Shown here: in pieces, positions 33,172-41,776 of the stretch
How the letters are laid out: each line of letters opens with the position of its first letter
How positions within the stretch are numbered: position 1 is the stretch's first letter
Assembly: GCA_035772405.1 (NCBI GenBank)
Contig: JAYKKM010000043.1
Coordinates: 2,211,001 to 2,275,000 of the forward strand
Source of the DNA: Chrysogorgia sp. JL179-B06
Taxonomy: Eukaryota > Cnidaria > Anthozoa > Scleralcyonacea > Chrysogorgiidae
Length of the DNA: 64,000 nt
Direction of reading: 5' to 3'
Position numbers and translations under genes: made by a program
The notes under the pieces: generated by a model
Databases searched by the model: none
The model's input: only the letters and a program-made list of their open reading frames with translations
Told to the model about the DNA's origin: nothing

Positions 33172-34287
33172 TTAGCTCACATTTTGAATGTCGCTTTCTG
33201 GTATCCACGAATTATGTTCGCTCTCATAACCCAACCATTTGACCAGCGCCATCTTCTTCCCTCTGACTTTCTTTCTTTTCAACACCTTTTCAACTCTGTA
33301 CACATCGTCACCATGTTTCTTATTAACCAGCGATAATTCCTGTTCATAAAATTTACCAATAATCTGTTCACCACTTACGTCCTCAATTTCGTACACATTC
33401 GGAATCACCACGAGTGACTCTCACCACTTTAAACAGCTCTTCAGTGAAGTTGGCTTCATAGCCCTTTGTGAATACGCTCTTGTATTTACTAATTCTCACT
33501 GGACTCGCCAACTCTAAACTTTGGCAATGGGTTGTCTGCAAATTGATGACCAAACAAAGTGGTCCACACTTCATTTTCATTTGACTTATCGACATCCTTC
33601 GGCTTCATCATAATACTGCGATTCACATTGCTATTATAATTACTCACAAACTGGTCCAAAGCGTCAATCCATTTGTACGTTCCACGAGCGTAAAAGTACT
33701 TCCACATAACACTCTTCAAACTTCTATTGAAACGCTCAACAACAGCAGCCTTTTTATCCACTCTTAGTGCTGAAATATTCAACACCATGTTCTTTCAACA
33801 AACTTTTCACACCAACGTTGTAGAACTCAAGTCCATCGTCAAATTGCGCTAACTTAGGTGTGACCCCAAACCGATCTTTAAAGTCAACCAACAATTTTCC
33901 AACAGCCTTAGTCATGTTCTTAGTGTCTTTTCTATAAACTGCAATGCCGAAAGCGTATCTACTCAATATTTCAATGCCAGTCAATATCCAATAATAACCT
34001 CCATTCTGTTTTGAGTACTTACTCATGTCCACTAGATCCATTTGGAGCTCTTCACCAAGAAATCCGACGAGGGTAGCACGGAATTTATGCCTTCTCACAA
34101 TAGGTTTGTACCTAGTGTAAGTGTCCTGCGCTGTCAACCACTCTTTCACTGTTTTTCTAGTTACTTTCAATCGGTCTCCCAATGCACTTTGATACAACCT
34201 CTCTACACCACTGTACCCTGTCTTAGGATTATAATAAATGTCTCTCAACCCTTGTTCTGTCTCCACACCAAGTTCCATATAACTCAC
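33172..34287 (-). pseudogene. Retroviral-like integrase with C-terminal chromodomain, interrupted
   Basis: This enzyme inserts the element and makes the 6-bp duplications. The first frame (34,287-33,754) holds the N-terminal region and the first two catalytic acids, in LQMDLVDMS and QFDDGLEF. The third, Glu, is in VVERFNRSLKS of the next frame (33,788-33,489). A third frame bridges about 33,500-33,400. The chromodomain YRVEKVLKRKKV..VKWLGYESEHNSWIP lies in 33,411-33,172. Three small frame changes near 33,775, 33,500 and 33,400 break it. The start overlaps the stop of the gene upstream by four bases (ATGA type), so the two are co-transcribed. The chromodomain suggests targeting to marked chromatin (family knowledge). 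Confidence 0.9.
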
Positions 34288-34972
34288 ACAATATACAGTT
34301 CCAATAGCACCGCGCCAATTTTGACACCGCCGTTATTTGATCGGACGCGAAACGTCATACTTGAGTAAACACCTTTTTTAATACCCACCTTGGATTCAAT
34401 GTCCACATGACGCTGCACCGACCCATTCAAAGACTGTTCAGTGGGTATTGGCAACGTTGTGATCACACTGCTACGCTTTCCATCAATACCCACATTGTTC
34501 TCGGTTTCAAACAATATCACATAAGAATTTCTATGTACTTCAAACCTCTGAGCATGTCGACCTCGTTTGGGCTGATGTGCCACTTCGAGTCACCCTTAAT
34601 CACCCTATCCTTCGCGAAACCAAATAGAGGCCCAAGGGCTCTAAGATTGAATGGGGCGCTAGCCTTAATCACGCATCTACTTGTGAACGGTATTTTCTCT
34701 ATATCAAGGTCCGATTTAAAGTCTTTTTTTAATAGTCTGACTAGTGTGTCGAAGTTAGCGTACCCACCACTCGTTATCGTGCTTTTAAGATCACTCGAAG
34801 GGTGACTCGCCGCGGAGAGCCAAGTGGAGTCACCATCTAATATGTTATTGTAGTCCCAAAACACAGTGGCTGTCTTAACCATAATGTACGGATTATCATG
34901 CGTGATCATCATCGCGTTGTCAAAGGACACAACTTTTTCTGCACTTTCAATGAATACCATCAACTTTCGCAT
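34284..34972 (-). pseudogene. Probable penton-like minor capsid protein, interrupted
   Basis: The frame 34,972 to about 34,517, starting at MRKLMVFIES, continues in another frame to 34,284 after one small frame change near 34,520-34,560, giving about 228 residues. The C-terminal part (TTLPIPTEQSLNGSV, SMTFRVRSNNGG, VLLELYIV) is beta-rich and ends in a strand, as single-jelly-roll minor capsid proteins do. It heads the leftward structural set, directly before the integrase. The minor-capsid role is inference from size, beta character and position. A fibre-like role is an alternative. Confidence 0.45.
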
Positions 34973-34996
34973 TATGTATAACATATGGTATGTTAT
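34973..34996. promoter_or_regulatory. Compact divergent start region
   Basis: Start codons of the leftward gene (34,972) and the rightward gene (34,985 or 34,997) are separated by only 12-24 bp of AT-rich near-palindromic sequence around ATAACATATGGTATGTTAT. Promoters must overlap the coding regions, or transcripts start further out. Confidence 0.4.
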
Positions 34997-36041
34997 ATGC
35001 AGAAAGCCCTTCATGAGTACTATGGAAAGTATTACAAACGTGCGATGGCGAACACATCGAAGGCTACACATGACGCAAAGGCAGACTTCGTCAAAAAGTA
35101 CCCCAACGCTACTTTAGGCAAATTCGAGTTCTATCCGAATGTTTCACAAGATGGTAAAATCATGAGTGTCGATGTGTATTTCAGAAACAATGACATCCTC
35201 AGCACAGACATAACCAGCACAACCTTCAAAAATGATAAAAACATGCAGAAGTGGTTGCACAACAGCAAGTTCCCAAAAATATGGTCGAGCGATGGGCATG
35301 TCCCAAAGTTATTACTGACAGAAACCCACAAGAGCTACAGAGAAGTCGCCACGTTTCCACCATATGTCCTAAATTACCCAACCCACAATTTTGACGTCTT
35401 TGTTGACGACAATAATTCCTTCAAATCAGACCTAACCGAGAATACTCATCGACACCAAAAGACGTCACAACGACAAGGCAATTGGTGGTAACGTTAACAC
35501 AGTTTGGACTCTACTCGAGAGCTACTATCAAGCGATCGCAGGTATGTACATCGCTACGTACCGTTCAGGGGTGTCTCTGCAAAACTTAAGTAATCATGTC
35601 GACACCCCAAAGCAAGTTGTGAGTCTCATGAGGTTCCACATGTACTTCACCATTCGTCGTGTGATGTTCCGTTTGAGTAAGAGTCAAGTTGACATTAACA
35701 ATATCTTAAGACTGTACCTCCCTGACTGGCGACTTTTGAAAGGGCATGTACCATTAACTGATGTTGACAATAGATACATCAAAGACATCCAAGGTGATTA
35801 TCGTCGGTATTGCCCGAGACACTCTGACGGGTTCACACCACTAGGGCAAGAACTACTAAACCAATCGATTGAAGTTTACATGTACGCCATTCTTGGAGCC
35901 CAAGCGAGGTCAAAGCAAAGCATCGTGGGAACTAGAGCTAGTGCTCGAGAAACGCAACAAATCTTTAGAGACATCGTTGAAAACGCTGTGGTTCAATATT
36001 CACCGATGTGTTTGGATCAACCTTATGAACAAAGCGATTAG
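34997..36041 (+). pseudogene. Unknown Polinton protein of ~350 residues, interrupted
   Basis: A frame from 34,997 (MQKALHEYYG; an upstream in-frame ATG lies at 34,985) to 35,491, and a second frame from about 35,443 to 36,041, join across one small frame change near 35,440. The second part has the blocks TVWTLLESYYQAIAGMY and LRLYLPDWRLLKGHVPL and ends with VQYSPMCLDQP. No signal peptide, membrane segment or enzyme motif is visible. It is first in the rightward structural set, so a minor virion component is plausible. The family is not recognised. Confidence 0.5.
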
Positions 36042-36418
36042 TGACACCAACGTTAAGCTAGACACAGCTGTGACAACCCAACACTTGGCTGATCCCCAGA
36101 AGCATGGTCTTGTTAAAGGACCCCATTGTCGGTTACAATAACGTGCTAAGAACTTCGTCCGAAACTGGGATGACGTTTGGGTATAACGACGGGCTGAACT
36201 ACCACCGAGTGCCAAAAGCGAAGCACAAAAAAGTCCACCAAGCGGCAGGGCTCCACTTGGAAACTCTAGTTACGCCACCTGCAAAGAAAACAGTGGTCAC
36301 CACCAATCAAATAGCGCAGACCACCACAAGTAAGTCAGACACCACGACAACGTTGGTGATAATCCTAGGGTTCTCAGCAGTCTCTGGCTATTTAGTAACC
36401 AAATACACCTTGAAGTAG
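36025..36418 (+). pseudogene. Single-pass membrane protein, frame-shifted
   Basis: Starts at ATG 36,025 inside the 3' end of the previous gene. The first frame ends near 36,141 and the rest follows from about 36,110 in another frame to 36,418. The C terminus has a Thr-rich stretch and then a membrane segment (TTLVIILGFSAVSGYLVTKY) with a short basic tail, a tail-anchored layout. The next gene's ATG overlaps its stop region. Confidence 0.45.
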
Positions 36419-37373
36419 TGATGAGCCTAAACTATGGGTATGAGTCTGACGACCCTCACGATAAAATACTAAAGAGAACGAAAAGGCATCTGGACGAAGA
36501 TCCCAAATTAAGTGCGACTGGTGGAAGGATGTCTGGAATAATAGACATGCAAGGCTCAGCGATAAAAAACGTGGCAGACCCAGTCGATGACTCAGAACGC
36601 TACCAATAAAAGAACTCTAGAACAGTTACTATCAGGTTTCCTCAAGAGCCAGTCCTACAATATTGTGTTTGACTTCAACGTTAGCACACACGCCTTGAAA
36701 AACGTGGAATTTCACACCAATGGTTCAAACAAAGTGAAAACCATTGGTGAAACAAGTAAATTAGTGCAAAACAACCTAGCTTATGGTCCTATTGTCGGCA
36801 TCAGCGGTGTGAGTCAAAGTTTTCTATCACCTGTGTTAACACCAATCCCACTTGAGTCAGGTCTCCATTTTAATTGCCCCAGTATGCAATGGTGTGACCT
36901 CTCCATTTTTGTTGTGGTGAGGTTACCTGCTCGCACCGCTGGATCAAATTGGGAGACAATTATATCAAACGACGATGGTCAGTGGGATAAGTTTCATAGG
37001 GTACAAGACTGGTATGACTAATGGACTCGCGTATGGTGGTAGCATCCCAGCAATGGAGAGCATATGTACTATTCCAAGTGGCGTTGACCTCACAAAAATG
37101 CATATGATATCAATACACTGGCAAATGAGCAATTCACACGTCAGAGTCAACAACATCAAGTCAACCGATTCAGACTTCGTAGCGAACATGAAAAAAATAG
37201 GCACACCCTATGGAACGATTTTTGGGATACATCGACCAAGAATACCACTCGCACCTTATGCATACCCATCGTTGATAGAGTTCTACGGTGTGAAAATTGT
37301 GAGTGGTTACATGACAAACCGAGACATCATAATCATGGGTGGAGAAATGATGAAGGAATATGGTGTAAAGTAA
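36418..37373 (+). pseudogene. Fibre/adhesin-like protein, interrupted twice
   Basis: Three successive frames (36,418-36,609; 36,587-37,021; 36,975-37,373) read as one protein of about 318 residues. The N-terminal part contains SGIIDMQGSAIKNVADPVDD, a collar motif seen at the base of many viral and phage fibre proteins, where an alanine-threonine-lysine-arginine stretch normally follows. Such a stretch occurs at the start of the second frame. The distal part is beta-rich with aromatic residues, possibly a lectin-like or knob fold. Breaks lie near 36,595 and 37,000. A role in attachment is inference from the motif. Confidence 0.55.
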
Positions 37374-37715
37374 ATGGGAGCATGTTTTTCGAGACCTCAT
37401 GAAATATATAAAATAAATAAAACGACTGATCACATGTTCAAAGCTGGTGGATCATTTGGCCGCGGTGACGTTACTCTCGAGCTCCACGCTGAGATTGGTA
37501 TGAGGTCTAAAAAGACTTATGGCGAACCTATTATGTTACCAGAATTAGACACTGTGGGAGTGGGTAGGAGACGTGACCTAAGTTATGTAATGGGTTGGCT
37601 TAGAAAACTGGTTCGTAACATTAGAGACTTTTTCAGACGACGTAGAAAACTGAAGACTAATAAAACACACCTGCTGCATTGGTACACAACAAACCAGATC
37701 TATAAAAAAACCTGA
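37374..37715 (+). CDS. Small basic protein with MGACFS acylation signal
   Basis: 113 residues, intact. It opens MGACFS: Gly2 and Ser6 fit N-myristoylation, and Cys4 fits palmitoylation. The second half is strongly basic (RRRDLS, RDFFRRRRKLK). A dual-acylated basic protein fits peripheral binding to an inner membrane leaflet or nucleic acid contact. The start directly abuts the stop of the fibre-like gene. No family is recognised. Confidence 0.6.
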   Translation: MGACFSRPHEIYKINKTTDHMFKAGGSFGRGDVTLELHAEIGMRSKKTYGEPIMLPELDTVGVGRRRDLSYVMGWLRKLVRNIRDFFRRRRKLKTNKTHLLHWYTTNQIYKKT

Positions 37716-37720
37716 CACCT

Positions 37721-38512
37721 ATGTCGAGTAGTTTTTGTGAGGCTATAGTAATGACAACCAACTCAGTGCAATTATTCGATGGTCACCAAATCACGATGGC
37801 TAATCACAACGGTGTCATATGGTTCAAAGCGAGAGAAGTCGCAAGCGCTCTAGGTTACGCTCGACCAAAAGATGCAGTCAACGACCACGTCGAACCTGAT
37901 TGTAAAATGAAGATAGAGCAGGCCTCGTTTATCAACGAACTTGGTGTCTACTCGTTAGTGTTCTCGAGTAAAATGGAGCGTGCGAAACACTTTGGAAGGT
38001 GGGTGCACTCAGAAGTCTTACCAAGCGTTAAAAAAAGTTTAGCTGACGTCGGTCTCAAACACAATCAGTTTAAAATGATCACTGAGTTCGATCTCCACAC
38101 GAAAGTCGTCGGTTTTCTTAGGAAATACTATCCAGAAGCTATTTTGATAGCCGCTTGTGGTGAAAATCAAGACACTCCGAGTAAAAGAATAAATTCGTGG
38201 AAAAAAGGTTACCAACGTGGAACACCTGACTTAGTTATTGCTAATGCAAACCGACAGCACAGCGGACTCGTGATTGAGTTCAAGAATCCAGGTGGCACAG
38301 GCAAGACACCCAAAGAGCAGGAGTCTCTGCTACTCAGATATAAATCCGCTGGTTATCTAACACTCTTGTGCGACTCATACGATGACGCTATTACCATGGT
38401 AATAAAATATTTCTTTGACGTTGGGTTTCAGTGCTCTCAGTGTTTTCGTAAATTTAAAAATAAATCAGCGTTGAGTAACCATGAGAGACGCTATTGTAAA
38501 GAGACTTTTTAG
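37721..38512 (+). CDS. BRO-N / PD-(D/E)XK nuclease / zinc-finger fusion protein
   Basis: 263 residues, intact. Residues ~15-108 match the BRO-N DNA-binding domain (GVIWFKAREVASALGY, HFGRWVHSEVLPSVKK), found in baculovirus BRO and phage antirepressor proteins. Residues ~125-230 look like a VRR-NUC/PD-(D/E)XK nuclease: GTPDLVIA (P169-D170), then VIEFKNPG with E186 and K188, and a Q in KEQ (198-200). A C-terminal CCHC finger uses C238, C241, H254 and C259. It is probably a DNA-binding endonuclease acting in replication, recombination or control of the element. An ATG at residue 11 is an alternative start. It lies 5 bp after the preceding gene. Confidence 0.75.
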   Translation: MSSSFCEAIVMTTNSVQLFDGHQITMANHNGVIWFKAREVASALGYARPKDAVNDHVEPDCKMKIEQASFINELGVYSLVFSSKMERAKHFGRWVHSEVLPSVKKSLADVGLKHNQFKMITEFDLHTKVVGFLRKYYPEAILIAACGENQDTPSKRINSWKKGYQRGTPDLVIANANRQHSGLVIEFKNPGGTGKTPKEQESLLLRYKSAGYLTLLCDSYDDAITMVIKYFFDVGFQCSQCFRKFKNKSALSNHERRYCKETF

Positions 38513-38715
38513 ACATCGAGTAATGAGTCGTTGAGACAACTGCTCTAGCATTTTTTAAAGACGTTTTTAACTCAGTAAAAAATATCTGCGAAACTTTCTC
38601 TCTTTATTTCACAAACCTTCTGACCACTGTGTGAAAAAACGTTTCTACTGTACATTGGACGCTTCATGTGACCAATGTATAAATTTTAAAAAAAGTGGGG
38701 TATTCGAGAACACCC
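38513..38715. terminator. Convergent intergenic region
   Basis: About 200 bp between the 3' ends of the BRO-N gene and thymidine kinase, AT-rich, with TTTTTTAAAG and AAAAAAATATC runs. Polyadenylation of both transcripts probably occurs here. A clean AATAAA is not evident. Confidence 0.3.
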
Positions 38716-39288
38716 TTAATTTTGTGTGGAAGGATGATGACGTCTGCACACTGCGCGATATTGCTCAGCGCCACCAACGAATGATGGTCCTGGATTATAT
38801 CTCCAATTGAATGGTGCATCAACAGTTGTTCCGTAAGTGTCGCGACAAACGGCGCAATACGCTTTTAGAAATGTGATGTCGTCCGCTACTGGGAAGAGCG
38901 TGTCGAGCTCACCAAGTCTTTTTAAATGCTCTGTTGTTATGAAACCACAAATAATGACGTGAATGCCAGCTTTAATGTATTCGTGAGTAACTGGAAGTAA
39001 CCCAGAGTACCAATGACCTTCGTCAATGCCGATGACGTCGTAGTCAGCTATCTCGGAAGAACTTGGAAGGTTGGTGATTAACTTCGCAGGTAAACTGTCT
39101 GATCCAACAACAATGGTCTGACGATGTGTGGAGAACGCGTGGTCAGTTCGCCTAGTGTCGCCTGTGTTGTTCATGTAGAGGACTTTGAGCCCTGATTTAC
39201 TTAACGTGATTAACCTGCGGAGAGTCTCTGTTGTTTTTCCTGCGAACATGGGACCAATCACGATTTCTAGTTTACCAACTTTTCTCAT
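38716..39288 (-). CDS. tk: Thymidine kinase, TK1/type II family
   Basis: 190 residues, intact and of full length for the family. It phosphorylates thymidine with ATP to make dTMP for DNA synthesis. The P-loop is GPMFAGKT (12-19). DTRR near 44 matches the conserved substrate/phosphate region. The Walker B/catalytic pair is D89-E90 in IGIDEGHWY, where most members have DEGQF. The structural zinc is held by C145, C148, C181 and H184. The lasso region PGPSFVGGAEQY is present. It has its own upstream block sharing the CTCAGAGAAA motif with the next gene. A TK is not part of the standard Polinton core and was probably acquired from a eukaryotic or large-DNA-virus source (inference). Confidence 0.93.
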   Translation of the reverse strand: MRKVGKLEIVIGPMFAGKTTETLRRLITLSKSGLKVLYMNNTGDTRRTDHAFSTHRQTIVVGSDSLPAKLITNLPSSSEIADYDVIGIDEGHWYSGLLPVTHEYIKAGIHVIICGFITTEHLKRLGELDTLFPVADDITFLKAYCAVCRDTYGTTVDAPFNWRYNPGPSFVGGAEQYRAVCRRHHPSTQN

Positions 39289-39317
39289 GGTTACTATACC
39301 CTCAGAGAAATATTTTT
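39289..39317 (-). promoter_or_regulatory. Candidate promoter of thymidine kinase
   Basis: On the minus strand TTTCTCTGAGGGTATAG lies just 5' of the start codon. A matching TTTCTCTGAGAGTATAA precedes the start at 40,013. The shared GAG-G-TATA core suggests a common promoter element with a very short leader. Confidence 0.45.
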
Positions 39318-40013
39318 TTATTGTGGTGGAAACCGTCGCTCCATGTTGAATATCCGCTGGAGCTCTAAGTTTTCAAGATGGGACCTCGAGCTCTCGTGTC
39401 TCAAGCGATACAGTGGGTCGTTGGTGGCCACACCGCATGGGTGACAGGTGTACACGTTTTCATCTCTCGCGAAGTGTTTGTGGGCGGGCGAGAGTACGTG
39501 GTCCCTGATATCATCCGCACCCAGTATCTCATTACACCCCACCTTGCAAACGTGAACGTCGCGGTTTGCGGCGAGCTCTAGCCACGCTTTGGCTTTGGTT
39601 GGGCATGGTTTCCACATAAGGGTCGCTAAGAACACTTGGAGGAAATTACCGAGTAATGTGGCTGTGGACCCACTAGGGTTGTTCAAGTAGACATCACTTG
39701 CTAACATAAGGTACTTGAATGATGAGTAACACCACACAGGGATTATGCTAGCTAATCTATCAGCAAGCTCGTTGGCTCTTTCCTCCCGAAGATCAATCCA
39801 AGCGTCGAGAAGATGCCTAGTGCGGTTGACCTGAGAGCCAAACCGTTTTGGCAACCCTCCGTCGGGGTTGGGGTCAAGGTGTGGTGAGCATATTGAGAAG
39901 TACTCGTTTAAGACGTTGGGTCCAGGGGTGTCTTGTGGGGTAGACACACTGGTAAAGGTCGTTCTAAGCATGTTGGCAATATCTTCTTCGCTAACCTCTC
40001 GGGCTTGAGTCAT
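39318..40013 (-). CDS. Zinc-finger protein of unknown function
   Basis: 231 residues, intact. The N-terminal ~140 residues are helical with no recognised domain. The C-terminal part has two finger-like units: C156, C160, H172 and H178 or H180; and C190, C193, H206, H212. The last ~20 residues are basic. It sits directly upstream of thymidine kinase on the same strand (29 bp gap), so the two may be expressed together at the time of replication. A regulatory or DNA-processing role is inference. Confidence 0.55.
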   Translation of the reverse strand: MTQAREVSEEDIANMLRTTFTSVSTPQDTPGPNVLNEYFSICSPHLDPNPDGGLPKRFGSQVNRTRHLLDAWIDLREERANELADRLASIIPVWCYSSFKYLMLASDVYLNNPSGSTATLLGNFLQVFLATLMWKPCPTKAKAWLELAANRDVHVCKVGCNEILGADDIRDHVLSPAHKHFARDENVYTCHPCGVATNDPLYRLRHESSRSHLENLELQRIFNMERRFPPQ

Positions 40014-40143
40014 TATGTTATACTCTCAGAGAAAACCCTAATTTTTAGTGCGTTTGGTCTGGAACTGTGAGATACCTGTGAGGTCATCTGTGAGACACCT
40101 GTGAGGTCAACTGTGAGTAAGATAACACGTGATAATGTATTAG
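40014..40143. promoter_or_regulatory. Divergent intergenic region with CTGTGAG tandem repeats
   Basis: Between the zinc-finger gene and the rightward replication set. Five CTGTGAG units spaced about 12 bp (around 40,065-40,115: CTGTGAGATAC, CTGTGAGGTCAT, CTGTGAGACAC and so on) form a short direct-repeat array. The layout resembles a protein-binding array such as a bidirectional promoter or origin-proximal element. Function is not shown. Confidence 0.5.
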
Positions 40144-40488
40144 ATGGTTGAGGACTCACAGACGGCTGTTGAAGCGAAGATTACGGCTGATGTGAAAAGT
40201 GTTAAGGTGAAGGACCCAAAGCGTGTCGCTGCTGGTAAAAAGTTGGCTGAGATATCGAAAGCTGCGAAAGAAAAGAAAATGCGTGAAATGATAGTCAACG
40301 AAGAACAGGGTAGTGAGTGGAGCTATGGCTATATTGTTGGGACACTTGGTGTAGTCATTGCTGCTGCTTCGTTGTGGTACACAATTAGCAGTGAAAAAGA
40401 GACACAATTAGAGCCTGTGAGTACTGTGGTTAGCACGTCAGAAAATCGTAGAACTTGTCGTCCAGCGTTAGACACATTTGACTCTTGA
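40144..40488 (+). CDS. Small membrane protein with basic N-terminal domain
   Basis: 114 residues. Residues ~16-50 are rich in Lys and Ala (VKDPKRVAAGKKLAEISK) and could bind nucleic acid. One membrane segment spans about 62-80 (YIVGTLGVVIAAASLWYTI). It is the first of three small membrane protein genes in a row. No family is recognised. Confidence 0.55.
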   Translation: MVEDSQTAVEAKITADVKSVKVKDPKRVAAGKKLAEISKAAKEKKMREMIVNEEQGSEWSYGYIVGTLGVVIAAASLWYTISSEKETQLEPVSTVVSTSENRRTCRPALDTFDS

Positions 40489-40503
40489 ACAAAACACACG
40501 ACA

Positions 40504-40746
40504 ATGTATATGGCTGCGATCGATCGAAAAGAACTTATGAACGAACTGTACGATGCGCTACTTGTTACGACTGGCGCTGTGGCAGTGAGTATGATTTCTA
40601 AAAAGGCTTTGGGAGAACCATTGGGAACACCAGAGACAGTTAAAGGCACAGTGAAACTTGCTGCAGCTGTTGGTGCAGGAACGCTGTTAGTAAAATGGAT
40701 GCAATCGAAAAAGTGGATACCGACAGATCCATTCAAATCAACGTAA
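40504..40746 (+). CDS. Small membrane protein
   Basis: 80 residues with two moderately hydrophobic segments (about 17-32 and 52-66) and a basic C terminus (KWMQSKKW). It lies 15 bp after the previous gene and 4 bp before the next. The tight spacing supports a shared transcript. Confidence 0.5.
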   Translation: MYMAAIDRKELMNELYDALLVTTGAVAVSMISKKALGEPLGTPETVKGTVKLAAAVGAGTLLVKWMQSKKWIPTDPFKST

Positions 40747-40750
40747 GTTA

Positions 40751-41170
40751 ATGGCGAGTGTTGTGGCTGGAGGGATATTTAATGCAGTGGCTTTCGCAGG
40801 CGCTGGCTTTATGTTTTCGAAGTTTAATCACACAGGTTATGAAGCTGAGATGAAAAGGCATAACCATGCGTTGGAGCAGTTAGCCAGCGCGAAAGAAGCG
40901 TGGTCTGAAAACGAAGTCGCCAAGAGAGATAAGATTCAGCGTTTACGGCAAATGCTCTCAGATGCTAACGCTGACATCAATGACACAAACCATGCGTTGG
41001 AAGAACTTAGAAGCGTAATGACCATACAGTACAGCGGACGAGTGTTCACTGACTCCCCGAGGGTTGCGGATTACTACCAACCGAGTGCGGAAATGAAGGA
41101 ATACCAATTGTTGTTTGTTAGCGCGCTAGGTTTGGGTAGTGGAATAGCGGTGTGGGTGCTAACTCGGTAA
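40751..41170 (+). CDS. Membrane protein with central coiled coil
   Basis: 139 residues. The N-terminal membrane segment spans about 2-21 (VVAGGIFNAVAFAGAGFMF). A charged helix likely to form a coiled coil spans about 30-82, and a C-terminal membrane segment spans about 119-137. Both ends are anchored with a long helical stalk between, suggestive of a membrane-remodelling or virion scaffold protein (inference). Confidence 0.5.
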   Translation: MASVVAGGIFNAVAFAGAGFMFSKFNHTGYEAEMKRHNHALEQLASAKEAWSENEVAKRDKIQRLRQMLSDANADINDTNHALEELRSVMTIQYSGRVFTDSPRVADYYQPSAEMKEYQLLFVSALGLGSGIAVWVLTR

Positions 41171-41194
41171 AAAAAATGTTGGAGTAGTATAAGA

Positions 41195-41776
41195 GTGATG
41201 GACAAACTTATGAGGCAGATGAGTTACGGCTACACAATTGACGAAATCGCGAGTGAGACACAAGTCGAGTGCGGAGGCATCCCTAGGCTTTACTACTGCT
41301 CGGATTGTGACATTGTGAAAAATGTGACTGAATGTGGTGGGTACGCGTGCCCAAAGTGTGGTGACACCGAATGGGGTTACGTTCAGAGTTATAGTGACAT
41401 GAGACTCACGCGACCAAAAAGCGTTCACAAGCGGTCTTGGTGGATGGGGAGGAGACTACGGAACGTTGTGAAGGGTGAGCACCTTGAGTTGATAAAAGAG
41501 GACTTCTTGAAAGTTGTCAATGCGTTGTACTCATGCAATTTGGTGAAGGGTAGAAATGTCAGCAGATACGGGTACTACATTATTAGGTTGTGCCACAGAA
41601 GACGAGTCGAGACACTCAAGAAGGTGTCAGACCTCAAAGACGGGAAGGTGAAAGACTTGTTTGACGACAATCTGTTTGGGGTGGTGTATCCAAAGTTGGG
41701 ATGGTGTGAGAGTGATGATCGTTATTACAACGAGTGGGCTAAGAAAAAAAAGTGTAGTATAAGTATAAGCCAATGA
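41195..41776 (+). CDS. Zinc-ribbon protein
   Basis: 193 residues, intact. It has a Cys4 zinc ribbon near the N terminus (C35, C38, C52, C55 in YYCSDCD..ACPKCGD). The remainder is basic and aromatic without a recognised fold. It overlaps the start of the polymerase frame by four bases, so it is co-transcribed with it. Zinc ribbons of this kind occur in viral transcription factors such as the VLTF3 family; that link is a guess. A TAGTATAAG stretch lies just upstream of its start. Confidence 0.5.
   Translation: MMDKLMRQMSYGYTIDEIASETQVECGGIPRLYYCSDCDIVKNVTECGGYACPKCGDTEWGYVQSYSDMRLTRPKSVHKRSWWMGRRLRNVVKGEHLELIKEDFLKVVNALYSCNLVKGRNVSRYGYYIIRLCHRRRVETLKKVSDLKDGKVKDLFDDNLFGVVYPKLGWCESDDRYYNEWAKKKKCSISISQ

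Noticed and set aside
41195..41776. Adenain/Ulp1-like maturation protease
   Set aside because: No His-Asp/Glu-Gln-Cys arrangement; the cysteines form a zinc ribbon. No other product in the element shows the protease triad convincingly.
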